Positions 33,164 through 41,620 of a stretch of DNA of 42,219 nucleotides are shown one piece after another. A program made the translations under genes and the position numbers. Location: the NCBI GenBank assembly GCA_014860115.1, contig JACZKK010000167.1, positions 1 to 42,219 of the forward strand, written 5' to 3'. The notes beneath the pieces were generated by a model, which worked only from the letters and a program-made list of their open reading frames with translations, did no database searches and was not told the origin of the DNA. This DNA comes from Ignavibacteriaceae bacterium (GTDB taxonomy: Bacteria > Bacteroidota > Ignavibacteria > Ignavibacteriales > Ignavibacteriaceae). Positions within the stretch are counted from its first letter, which is position 1. Each line of letters starts with the position of its first letter.

Positions 33164-33925
33164 ATGAAAAAAATTATCAAAGGTTTTTTTACTTTTTTAT
33201 TGGCTTCTTCATTTTTTCTACTTGCTCAGGAAGAAAATGCTTCTGATTCAACTAAAATCTACTTTCCGGCAGACACAGCAGAAAAATATTTCATCTCCTA
33301 TTTCTATGAACCATATCCCTTAAAAGTTGGTGAATCAATTTTACAATTAGGCGGATCGTTTACTCTCCTTCCAATCCCCGTTATGGAAAATGAATATCCT
33401 GCACCTGCATTGGACTTGCAGTATAAACTCGGCATCTTTGAAAATATTTCTCTCAATGCTTCCCTGTCCACAAACATTTTTAGCAACCTTCTTCACACAG
33501 GCGTTCAGTGGAATACAAATTCAAACCGATTCAGTTTTGGTTTCGCAAATCACATCGGCTGCTTCTTTGGTTTCTTCAATACAGAAGGACAGTTTGATAG
33601 GAACTCTGCTTATGCAATCTATTATCTACCAATATTGAGATTCGGTTATCGTCTGGATGATTTCTCCATAACAATGTCGTGGGCAGCTTCCTATATTTTT
33701 AAAAGTACAAGCAGGGTGAGTGGATTAAAGGCACCAGGTCCTGAACATACAGTGAACGATTACTTCTGCACGATTGCAATTGAACAGCCATTCCTGAAAC
33801 ATTCATTGGTTTCAATCGGCTTCAGCTTAACTTACTCAATAACACCATATCAATCCTGGATGATGTTCAATACAATTGATCAAAGACTTTTTATTCCTGA
33901 ATTTTTCTTTGCGTTTCAGCTATGA
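33164..33925 (+). CDS. Predicted outer-membrane beta-barrel protein
   Basis: 253 aa, signal peptide about 1-21 (FFLLAQ). The mature part has many amphipathic strands (ESILQLGGSFTLLPIP, FSFGFANHIGCFFGFF, LVSIGFSLTYSI) and ends in FFFAFQL, a C-terminal aromatic-rich strand fitting a barrel of about ten strands. No named family. The stop overlaps the next start by 4 bp (ATGA), so the two are translationally coupled and may form a pair. Confidence 0.75.
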   Translation: MKKIIKGFFTFLLASSFFLLAQEENASDSTKIYFPADTAEKYFISYFYEPYPLKVGESILQLGGSFTLLPIPVMENEYPAPALDLQYKLGIFENISLNASLSTNIFSNLLHTGVQWNTNSNRFSFGFANHIGCFFGFFNTEGQFDRNSAYAIYYLPILRFGYRLDDFSITMSWAASYIFKSTSRVSGLKAPGPEHTVNDYFCTIAIEQPFLKHSLVSIGFSLTYSITPYQSWMMFNTIDQRLFIPEFFFAFQL

Positions 33926-34515
33926 AAATTTTTATACTCATATTATTTGTTGCCAGCTTCGTAACAAGCTATTCACAAACGGATATTGATACCACATACC
34001 GTGTTGAGATAAGTACAACAGCAAGTTCTTCAATTAATTTTTTCAGGGATGAAAGATATCCGGGAGGTTCGTCCGGCAGTTCCTTAGGTTATGGAGTTTT
34101 TATCAGGGGAATGTGGCACCCGGGAAGAATGCTTGCTGTTGGTTTAATGTCTGGTTATTCATTTGTAGTTAGTGATGAATTTGAAGTTGACACTGTTTAC
34201 TCAAATCAAGATGAAGAAAAAGCATCAGCTAATTTAAAGGCTATTCCGCTTCAACTAGTAATTTCAATGCAATATAAAGGACTTGAACTTGGAGTTGGAA
34301 TGGGTCCTTATCTGATGCGGACGACTATAAATTATGGTTCTACTGCTGAATCTCAAAGAATAGAACTCGGATTAACTTTTATAGGATTATATCGTTTTTC
34401 AATCGGTGAAAATTTTTCCCTGGGACCGGAACTGCGCGTTCTTTATTTAAGTTACCGGGGAATTATTTCAGTTATGCCTTCAATTACTTTACAATTAGAT
34501 CTTTGGAGATATTGA
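33922..34515 (+). CDS. Predicted outer-membrane beta-barrel protein
   Basis: 197 aa with a signal peptide (about 1-18, TSYSQ). The strand pattern includes LGYGVFIRGMWHPGRMLAVG, LELGVGMGPYLM and IELGLTFIGLYRFSIG, ending ITLQLDLWRY, typical of an outer-membrane barrel with C-terminal aromatic residue. Coupled by 4-bp overlap to the preceding barrel gene; the GDPD gene starts 2 bp after its stop. These three genes form a tight unit with leader module copy 4. Confidence 0.75.
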   Translation: MKIFILILFVASFVTSYSQTDIDTTYRVEISTTASSSINFFRDERYPGGSSGSSLGYGVFIRGMWHPGRMLAVGLMSGYSFVVSDEFEVDTVYSNQDEEKASANLKAIPLQLVISMQYKGLELGVGMGPYLMRTTINYGSTAESQRIELGLTFIGLYRFSIGENFSLGPELRVLYLSYRGIISVMPSITLQLDLWRY

Positions 34516-34517
34516 TT

Positions 34518-35729
34518 ATGAAACGATTTACATTTTTGTTTCTAGTGATCTTAAACTCCTGCTTAATGCATCTACCAACAGAGCCGGAGTTATATGTTGA
34601 CGATAAATATTCAGTACAATTATCAGACAGTTCTAAATCTGCAATGAATGGAGTCTATGCAGTCGATATGGGTAACGACCTTTTAGGTGATGAGGTTGTT
34701 GGGATCTGGAAAGATCGCAGATGGTGCATGTATGCAAAGCACGATGTTCACTTTTCAGAATGTGCGGGTGGACCAATTGGAGACTTGATTGAAATTAATG
34801 GATACATTCGAATCGTTCGTTCAGGTTCAGGACAAAATCTTAATCTTACAATTTCACCCGAAGAAGGAGCAACTGAATTAATAGAAGGAACAATTCCACA
34901 AGAAATAACTCTCCGCGGAAATGCATCCGATGGCACTCAGATAGTGCTTAGGAAAGTAAGATCGATAAATAATAATTCGCCTGCTGAATTTTATGTAATA
35001 GCCCATCGCGGAGGTGGACGTAATTCGGAACGGCTTGCAAGATCTGAAAACAGTCTCGAGATGATCAGATTCGCTGAGATATTAGGTGCTAACGGAGTCG
35101 AGATTGATGTTAAACGTACAAGAGACGGACATTTAATCGTATTCCATGATAATACCTTTTCTCCAAGAACTGTGCAAGGAGCGTACCTTCTTGGCAAAGT
35201 TGAAAACTTTGATATTGAACAAATAAAAATATTTGGTCAGTTAAAATATGGTGAATCGATTCCTACACTTGATGAAGCTTTGAGCACCATAATAAATGAA
35301 ACAAAATTATCATTGATCTGGATTGACTTGAAAGATCCTGAAATAGTAGATGCGGTAATTCTGGCCCAGCAAAATGCTATCAACTATGCTTTGTCAATCG
35401 GCAGAGACATTAAAATATTGATGGGAATTCCTACTGATGAAATTTTTAATGCATATAACTTAAGTGAAAATAAAAATACAACACCAACACTCGTCGAGTT
35501 AAATGCTAACAAAGCGAAGTCATTACAAACTTGTGAAGCCTGGGCGCCAAGATGGACGAATGGAATTCCATCGCAAAGTATGCTTGATGAAATGCACTCA
35601 AGGAATATTTTTGTATTTACATGGACACTTGACGTTCGCGATTACATAAATGATTTTCTTGACGCTGAGGTTGATGGGATACTCAGCAATTATCCTTCGT
35701 TGGTAGCTGGGATGTATTATTCACGATAA
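34518..35729 (+). CDS. Glycerophosphodiester phosphodiesterase-family lipoprotein
   Basis: 403 aa from ATG 34518; an in-frame TTG at 34503 inside the previous gene is less likely. A short lipoprotein signal, MKRFTFLFLVILNSC, gives C15. An N-terminal domain of unknown family covers about 30-150. The GDPD domain follows: IAHRGGGRNSE (H163), ENSLEM (E177), GVEIDVKRTRDGHLIVFHDN (E195, D197, H210) and a late FVFTWTLD. It should hydrolyse glycerophosphodiesters from phospholipid breakdown to glycerol-3-phosphate at the envelope. It fits the phosphorus-scavenging theme with the nearby 5'-nucleotidase. Confidence 0.87.
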   Translation: MKRFTFLFLVILNSCLMHLPTEPELYVDDKYSVQLSDSSKSAMNGVYAVDMGNDLLGDEVVGIWKDRRWCMYAKHDVHFSECAGGPIGDLIEINGYIRIVRSGSGQNLNLTISPEEGATELIEGTIPQEITLRGNASDGTQIVLRKVRSINNNSPAEFYVIAHRGGGRNSERLARSENSLEMIRFAEILGANGVEIDVKRTRDGHLIVFHDNTFSPRTVQGAYLLGKVENFDIEQIKIFGQLKYGESIPTLDEALSTIINETKLSLIWIDLKDPEIVDAVILAQQNAINYALSIGRDIKILMGIPTDEIFNAYNLSENKNTTPTLVELNANKAKSLQTCEAWAPRWTNGIPSQSMLDEMHSRNIFVFTWTLDVRDYINDFLDAEVDGILSNYPSLVAGMYYSR

Positions 35730-35750
35730 AAGTTAATACAGGCAGAACTA

Positions 35751-35773
35751 TTAGATTTTGGGGTAAAATCTAA
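35751..35773 (+). terminator. AT-rich hairpin after the GDPD gene
   Basis: TTAGATTTT and AAAATCTAA form a perfect 9-bp stem with a 5-nt loop, followed by TTATTGG. It is possibly a terminator. A second hairpin, AGTGCAA/TTGCACT at 35794-35822, follows, 34 bp before the next ATG. Confidence 0.5.
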
Positions 35774-35856
35774 TTATTGGTTTATTAATTTTTAGTGCAA
35801 TATTTGCTTCTGATTTTGCACTATCATTTAGTCCAAATTAAAAAAGGGAAAAAACA

Positions 35857-36765
35857 ATGAGACATTCAATAAACTTTTTCAAAATTATTTTCATCTGCAT
35901 TTCCGTGCTAACTCTTTTTGGCTGTGCAACAATTAACGAAACCCTTTATCTCCGTGAAGCCGAAGTAACAGGGCCAATTATGCCTGTACCAATCCATATT
36001 ACCGATACAACCGATGTACCATCATTCACAATTTCACCAACTTTTTCGTACAACTCAAAAAAATTATTTACAGGAGAAATTACCGAGTATACAAGCTTAT
36101 ATTGGCTTGACACCGCATTTGTTCCATCTGAGCATAGTTTAATCTGGAATGTCCCAACAGTGAACGCAGGAATTAATTTTGACCTTGTAGTTATGAGAGG
36201 ATTTGCTTTATCATTTGGTGCGAACTATTCATCACAACATAATTTTAATTCCTGGGGTGGGCATTTCGGACTTGGGCTCTTTAGTTATAATAATGGTCTG
36301 TGTCTTCGACTGGATGGTGGTTTGCAAATTCATTCAATGAGCTACGAGGCTTACACGGTAAGCAAAGTTATAGTAGAATACTGGTGGGGTGACAGAGAAG
36401 AAAACATTTCGTTTTATCACGATATTGGTGAGTCTACACACTTTGATCCTTATATGACACTTACTTTTAATACAGCATATAAATCCTGGCCTGTCAATAT
36501 TTTTATAAATGGCGGTTACGTCGTTCAGACATTATTTTCGTTCATACCCGAGACATCGTATTACTATTTTCCACTTTATACCCGGACAGATAAACGGGGA
36601 TCCAGTACAGCAGGCTTTATAAATTTAACACCGGGCGTCTATTTTAATTTTTCTGAAGTAACACGGGTTTTATTGGGCTGCCGCTTTTATATAGAAACTC
36701 AAATAGGTGGTGCTGATCCCAAATCATTCATTATGCCAATGATGCAGGTGGATTTTAACTTGTAA
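35857..36765 (+). CDS. Predicted outer-membrane protein with lipobox and beta-barrel
   Basis: 302 aa. A lipobox-like end of signal, LFGCA (C23), is followed by a beta-rich body with barrel-type strands (FALSFGANYSSQHNF, GHFGLGLFSYNNG, VNIFINGGYVVQTLF, LLGCRFYIETQI) and the final MMQVDFNL. A lipid-anchored N-terminus plus a barrel is known in other lipoprotein porin-like families, but I cannot name this one. It is preceded by two hairpins and probably has its own promoter. Confidence 0.7.
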   Translation: MRHSINFFKIIFICISVLTLFGCATINETLYLREAEVTGPIMPVPIHITDTTDVPSFTISPTFSYNSKKLFTGEITEYTSLYWLDTAFVPSEHSLIWNVPTVNAGINFDLVVMRGFALSFGANYSSQHNFNSWGGHFGLGLFSYNNGLCLRLDGGLQIHSMSYEAYTVSKVIVEYWWGDREENISFYHDIGESTHFDPYMTLTFNTAYKSWPVNIFINGGYVVQTLFSFIPETSYYYFPLYTRTDKRGSSTAGFINLTPGVYFNFSEVTRVLLGCRFYIETQIGGADPKSFIMPMMQVDFNL

Positions 36766-36772
36766 TTAAAAT

Positions 36773-36811
36773 TTTACAATTCTGTGACAATCATATGACA
36801 TTGGCTGAGAG
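36773..36811 (+). promoter_or_regulatory. Pho-box-like array of three direct repeats
   Basis: TTTACA (36773), GTGACA (36784) and ATGACA (36795) at exact 11-bp spacing, with a weak fourth (TGAGAG, 36806). Both this site and 27547-27585 start TTTTACAAT, continue TGACAAT, and are followed by ATAATAGTG (36825 here). TTGGCT (36801) and CATAAT (36824) are 17 bp apart and may be the promoter. Confidence 0.55.
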
Positions 36812-36854
36812 GAAAATGTTTAACATAATAGTGAAGATTTAACTGGAGATTGAA

Positions 36855-37529
36855 ATGAAAAAAATAATACTGCTTTGTGTAATAATTCCTGTAATGTATA
36901 TACATCCTCAGGTGAGAGAAATAGAATCCCGATCTTACTTCAAACAAGGTAACGTTGAGTTTAATTTCTCAACCAACCTTGGAGTAGGATTTTCAACATC
37001 CAATGTTTTTCAGACAACTCAGAATTTTTCTCCATATGATTCATCTTATAGTGAGTATTCCTATAATTATTCTGACCGTCCCTTTAATTTATTGTTTACT
37101 GCTTCAATCGGTTATTGTATTATTGATGGTTTAAGCATCGAGCCTGAACTGGATATAAATCTGATTACAGATGAAGAAACATCAATATCATTAATAGGTA
37201 ATCTTACATACAATTTTAACATTCCAAAGAAAAACACTTTCCCATTTATTAAGCTAGGGTATGGTTTAAGCAATTACTATTCTGATCCTTATTTTGGATA
37301 TTCAAATGAATCGGGCGGTAGTTCCCTGGACACAAGAGTTATAAATGCCGGGGCAGGATTAAAGTTTTTATATTCGTCCGGCATGGCACTGAAGTTAGAA
37401 ATTAACTTCAAAAATTATAATTATTCGAAGTCCAGTTCATTTTCCAACGAATATTCTGAGAGTAATAACAAAACAGATAACGACATGAACGTTATATCGT
37501 TATCTATTGGCTTTTCAATTTTGCTGTAA
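36855..37529 (+). CDS. Predicted outer-membrane beta-barrel protein
   Basis: 224 aa with a short signal peptide (about 1-18). It is rich in Ser, Tyr and Asn, with strand-like segments (VEFNFSTNLGVGFSTS, FNLLFTASIGYCIIDG, FPFIKLGYGLSNYY, GAGLKFLYSSGMALKLEINF) and a C-terminal VISLSIGFSILL, typical of OmpA/Omp-like eight-strand barrels. Loops are rich in Ser, Tyr and Asn. The Pho-box-like repeats directly upstream suggest induction by the same regulator as the 5'-nucleotidase, possibly as a channel for phosphate or nucleosides; this is inference. Confidence 0.75.
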   Translation: MKKIILLCVIIPVMYIHPQVREIESRSYFKQGNVEFNFSTNLGVGFSTSNVFQTTQNFSPYDSSYSEYSYNYSDRPFNLLFTASIGYCIIDGLSIEPELDINLITDEETSISLIGNLTYNFNIPKKNTFPFIKLGYGLSNYYSDPYFGYSNESGGSSLDTRVINAGAGLKFLYSSGMALKLEINFKNYNYSKSSSFSNEYSESNNKTDNDMNVISLSIGFSILL

Positions 37530-37550
37530 ATTTCATTTAGGGAGGATTAA

Positions 37551-39140
37551 ATGAAATCAATATCATATTTTATCAAACCTGCCATCAGTAGAATTTTACT
37601 GTTTCTGATTTCAGTAAGCTTGATCTTCTATCCAAATTGTGGTTCACGGATTGAAAGAATTTCTGAATCACCTAAGCAATTTCCAGTTCCCAAAAGTTCA
37701 CAAGATCTTCCGTTTCTGAAATTGCATATGAAGAATGGTGATTTATACGTACTTGAAAATTGGAATTTCATTACATCAAAAGATTCTGTAAGTGGTTCCG
37801 GTAAACTTTTTAATCCAAATAGAGAACTCATCTTTGAAGATAAATTTACTGTGCCAGTATCGCAGGTTGTATTAGCAGAAACAAATCAAATTAACGCCTC
37901 AGCCGGAGCTGGTGCACTGGTAGCCTTAACCGTAGTAACAGGAATTTTTACAATTGTATGTATCGCAAATCCAAAAGCATGTTTTGGTTCCTGCCCGACT
38001 TTTTACGCATATAATGGTTATGATTATATAGTACAGTCGGAAGGGTTTTCATCAAGTATTTCTCCTGCACTGGAGGAACGAGATGTTGACGCATTATACA
38101 GAATTAAACCAGTTAGTGAAGATTTTGAAGTTCAATTGAGAAATGAAGCATATGAAACTCATATCATACGGTCAGCAAATATCCTGGCAGCACCAAAACC
38201 GGAGGGAGGAAGAGTCTTTGCTACGCCGGATGGTAAGTATTTGCAGGCAATAAATATTACGGAGGCAAGTTCAATTACTGCCGCTGAAGGTGATATCTCT
38301 GAAAAACTCTGCTCGTTTGATGGAACCGAAAGATTCAGTGAAGCTGACTCAACCGATCTCGTAGCAAAGGAAACAATCGAAGTTACATTTTACAGACCCG
38401 CATCAGATAGCATGGGAATTGTTATAGCTGCCAGACAAACTTTACTAACAACTTTTCTATTTTATCAGACATTGTCCTACATGGGAACAACTGCAGGTGA
38501 TTGGTTAGCTAATGTTGAACGTAACAAAAATCAGTTCAAACAACTTCTTGATAATCCGCGAAATGTCCTTGGAAATATTGATGTTCTAATTCAGAACGAA
38601 AACGATGAATGGGAAAAAATTGGTGAAGTTGGTGAAACTGGTCCAATTGCAACAGATATTAAAATTGTTCCTCTGACAAAAATTTCAACGTGTGAATCCG
38701 AAGATTCTGCAATCAAGCTAAAACTCAGAATGGCTAAAGGATTATGGAGAATTGATTACGTAGCTCTTGCAGACATAATAGATGAAGCAACACCTCAAAT
38801 TATTTTTCCTTCAACATCGTCGCCAGAATTTGCAAATAATAGTAGTGTGACAGAACTTTTAGCTAATCCTGATTCCGTTTTGGTAACATATCCCGGCGAC
38901 AAGTATCTTCTGAATTATAAACTGCCTCCTGATTATAAAAATTATGAGTTATTTGTTGAAACTCAGGGTTACTATCTGGAGTGGATGAGGAACGAATGGC
39001 TTGGAGAAGAGAATGTAGAAAGAGTTTACCAAATGTTCTTAAATCCAAAACAATTTTATAAAGATCTTGCACCACAATTCAAAAAAGTTGAAGCAGAAAT
39101 GGAAGAAACTTTTTGGAGTAGTAAATATGTCTATCCATAA
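37551..39140 (+). CDS. Large envelope protein of unknown function (529 aa)
   Basis: The N-terminal signal runs to FYPNC (C30); the -1 Asn is unusual, so lipidation is uncertain. KLHMKNGDLYVLENW follows. A second hydrophobic stretch (about 117-138) is followed by a Cys cluster (C137, C144, C148) and CFGSCPTFYAYNGYDYIVQSEGF. The rest is soluble and mixed alpha/beta. I do not recognise the family. GGGAGG precedes the ATG. Its end overlaps the next lipoprotein gene by 14 bp, and that protein shares a hydrophobic mid-segment, so the two probably work together in the envelope. Confidence 0.7.
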   Translation: MKSISYFIKPAISRILLFLISVSLIFYPNCGSRIERISESPKQFPVPKSSQDLPFLKLHMKNGDLYVLENWNFITSKDSVSGSGKLFNPNRELIFEDKFTVPVSQVVLAETNQINASAGAGALVALTVVTGIFTIVCIANPKACFGSCPTFYAYNGYDYIVQSEGFSSSISPALEERDVDALYRIKPVSEDFEVQLRNEAYETHIIRSANILAAPKPEGGRVFATPDGKYLQAINITEASSITAAEGDISEKLCSFDGTERFSEADSTDLVAKETIEVTFYRPASDSMGIVIAARQTLLTTFLFYQTLSYMGTTAGDWLANVERNKNQFKQLLDNPRNVLGNIDVLIQNENDEWEKIGEVGETGPIATDIKIVPLTKISTCESEDSAIKLKLRMAKGLWRIDYVALADIIDEATPQIIFPSTSSPEFANNSSVTELLANPDSVLVTYPGDKYLLNYKLPPDYKNYELFVETQGYYLEWMRNEWLGEENVERVYQMFLNPKQFYKDLAPQFKKVEAEMEETFWSSKYVYP

Positions 39141-39693
39141 CAAAATCATTTTTACAATAGTATCAATTTCTTTTCTGCTATTTACTGGTTGTGCAGCCAG
39201 CTATGCGCCGGATAACTGGCTTCCCGATACTGATGATGTACCACAGAATATATATGGTGGCTGGATAACTGTAATCACGGCACCCGATAGTCTAAGTCCC
39301 GAAGAAAAATGGATGCAGTACGGCGGAGAGTTCATCTCATATGATGAAAGCAATATTTATTTGCTTTATGATTCATTATACCAAATTCGCAAAAGCAAAA
39401 TAGGAAATTGCACCCTGGAATTAGATCAGAAAAATGCAACTGCTTATGGAGTGTGGGTTTTTCTAGGAACAGTTAGCACTATTTCACATGGATATTATTC
39501 GGTAATAACAGCACCGCTCTGGCTTGCAACTGGAATACCTTCAGCTGTAGGGGAATCAGTGAGGGACAGATACGAAGAAGAACCGCCAACACAGGAATAC
39601 TGGGACAGTATAAATAAATTTGCCAGGTTTCCACAAGGTATTTCTGATATAGACTTAACAACCATTAAGCCTGTTTTCGTCTTTCCTAAGTGA
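39127..39693 (+). CDS. Lipoprotein of unknown function (188 aa)
   Basis: The start ATG 39127 is chosen because it gives a clean lipoprotein signal ending LLFTGC (C22); an upstream in-frame ATG at 39067 would bury it. The mature part has FISYDESNIYLLYDSLYQI and a hydrophobic segment (about residues 105-140, YGVWVFLGTVSTISHGYY). No family recognised. It overlaps the 529-aa protein gene by 14 bp, so translation is coupled. Confidence 0.72.
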   Translation: MSIHNKIIFTIVSISFLLFTGCAASYAPDNWLPDTDDVPQNIYGGWITVITAPDSLSPEEKWMQYGGEFISYDESNIYLLYDSLYQIRKSKIGNCTLELDQKNATAYGVWVFLGTVSTISHGYYSVITAPLWLATGIPSAVGESVRDRYEEEPPTQEYWDSINKFARFPQGISDIDLTTIKPVFVFPK

Positions 39694-39891
39694 AACTAGG
39701 ATTTAATCAATGCTCAAGTAATCGGATTTTATTCATTTTGCATATGCTGCTTGTGGATTTTATCGTGTAATTAGGAAAAGTCTAAATAAGTACTATTTTG
39801 GAATTAAAGTATTTTTTCGGTTTTACACTTTTAATTTTTTCGAATCTAAATGATGTTAATTCAGTAATATCAACTCGGAGAGGAAAATATT

Positions 39892-41502
39892 ATGTGCCGG
39901 ACATTTATTTTAATCACTAAACTCAGCTTGGTAATTATTCTGATAATATATTTTATTAGCTGCAGTTCTTCTCTCTCCAATATTGAATTAAAAAAAGAAT
40001 ACGGCTTTGCTGGTAAAAAATCTATTATTACGTATGTAATTCCCACAGGAAATATCGAGCGGGATGAATCATACATTCATGTGCTTTTTTTAGATCTTCA
40101 GGCACGTGGTTATAATGTGATTGATGCAAATAACTTACTAATAGAGAACTCAGATAAAATAACCAGCACAAATCATCGGATAATTGCGGATTCATTACAA
40201 TCAAAAAAATATCTGCCTGACACCGATGTGTATGTTATTGCTCAGCCAGCCTGGGATAGTGCATTCGTTTTAACTTACTATTCAGAATCATCAACTCGCG
40301 ATTGGTTATTTTATGCTTTCAACGGAATGTTTGTACCAACGCTTACATCTCAAGTAGCATTTTTTGATCGTTCAATCAAAGAACCAATTAAAAGTTACAG
40401 TGCAACTGATACGACTTACGTGTATTCTGAAGATGAAAATAAAAATCTCTTTTACTCTGAAGATCCCTGGATGGTTGTTGCGAAACAATTAACACGTGAA
40501 TTTTTAGACATCCCCATCTGCACCATTGAAAATTTGACCCCTGCTCCACATAAATTTAAAGTTAACCTATGGGTTGATAAGTCATATCGGGAAGCCTTCC
40601 CAAATACATGGAAAGAGCGATTAAAACTGCGTGTTCTTTATGCAAATGATATTCTTCGTTCTCAATTCAATATTGAATTAATTATTTCTGAGCTTATAGA
40701 ATGGGACTCACGATTTCAAATGACTTTGGATAAGACTTTGCAAAAACTGTATCAAACGAGTGTTTCAAAAACTAAATCTTTACAAATAGGTATTACTCTC
40801 GATAAAAATCTAAAACGAAACTGGTTTGACAGAGCAAATATTGGATTCGCCTATCTTCTTGGTAATACTGCGGTGATTACTGCCCAACCTTCGTTTCCAT
40901 CAGTTGGTCAATTCTGGAATCCCATTGAAGAAGCAATTACCATAGCTCACGAAGTTGGGCATATATTAGGAGCAATTCATACTCCAGAAGAAAGTTCAAT
41001 AATGTTTCCTAATTCTGGTTCACTATCTTATGAATTTGACGATGTGAATAGAAGATTAATAGAGTCTACCAAGGCAAATTTTTTTGCTGAAGATGAAAAA
41101 GTAATCTTGCAGAATTATACACGGGAGCTTATCGCAATAAAGGATTTTCCTTCGCCAAATTCAAATCCTATCTTAGTGCCCATGGCAAACGGCCTTATTC
41201 AAAAATATTTTAAGAACTGTCAAGGAATTGATGAGCCGGAAGAAATCTATTCTTCCTTGTCAAAAATAATTCCAGATTCAATCTACTCACTAGCTGTCTT
41301 AGGCTATATTGAGCTTAATTTTGAACATTATGAGGAAGCAAAAAATATATTTATTAATGTTCTTGAGATTGAGCCTAAATTTGCAGAAGTACACTGGTAT
41401 CTGAGTAAAGTATATAGAAAGCTGGGGGATAAATTAAAATCAGATGAACATCGCAAATTAGCCAACCCGTATAAAAATCTTTGGATACTAGATGAAAAGT
41501 GA
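39892..41502 (+). CDS. Metzincin-type zinc metalloprotease lipoprotein with TPR-like C-terminus
   Basis: 536 aa. The signal ends at FISC (C24), so probably lipid-anchored. The zinc site HEVGHILGAIH has H353, E354, H357 and H363, with a Met-turn SIMF (M371) close behind, together the HExxHxxGxxH metzincin pattern. The N-terminal region (30-210) is unfamiliar and may be a binding or pro-domain. The C-terminal about 110 residues look like TPR helices (AVLGYIELNFEHYEEAKNIF, IEPKFAEVHWYLSKVYRKLGD). It is likely a surface or periplasmic protease. Metzincins are mostly secreted; a TPR tail is unusual. It is a separate gene with a 198-bp upstream gap. Confidence 0.82.
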   Translation: MCRTFILITKLSLVIILIIYFISCSSSLSNIELKKEYGFAGKKSIITYVIPTGNIERDESYIHVLFLDLQARGYNVIDANNLLIENSDKITSTNHRIIADSLQSKKYLPDTDVYVIAQPAWDSAFVLTYYSESSTRDWLFYAFNGMFVPTLTSQVAFFDRSIKEPIKSYSATDTTYVYSEDENKNLFYSEDPWMVVAKQLTREFLDIPICTIENLTPAPHKFKVNLWVDKSYREAFPNTWKERLKLRVLYANDILRSQFNIELIISELIEWDSRFQMTLDKTLQKLYQTSVSKTKSLQIGITLDKNLKRNWFDRANIGFAYLLGNTAVITAQPSFPSVGQFWNPIEEAITIAHEVGHILGAIHTPEESSIMFPNSGSLSYEFDDVNRRLIESTKANFFAEDEKVILQNYTRELIAIKDFPSPNSNPILVPMANGLIQKYFKNCQGIDEPEEIYSSLSKIIPDSIYSLAVLGYIELNFEHYEEAKNIFINVLEIEPKFAEVHWYLSKVYRKLGDKLKSDEHRKLANPYKNLWILDEK

Positions 41503-41620
41503 TGCTGTGAAGGCAGAATCTCACAAACTTTGACACTCAATTTACTTTCCTTTGACAATTGAATATTTCTTGATTACTATTCTTATATCGTAATTTAAAA
41601 GATTATGCAAGGAGTGTGTC

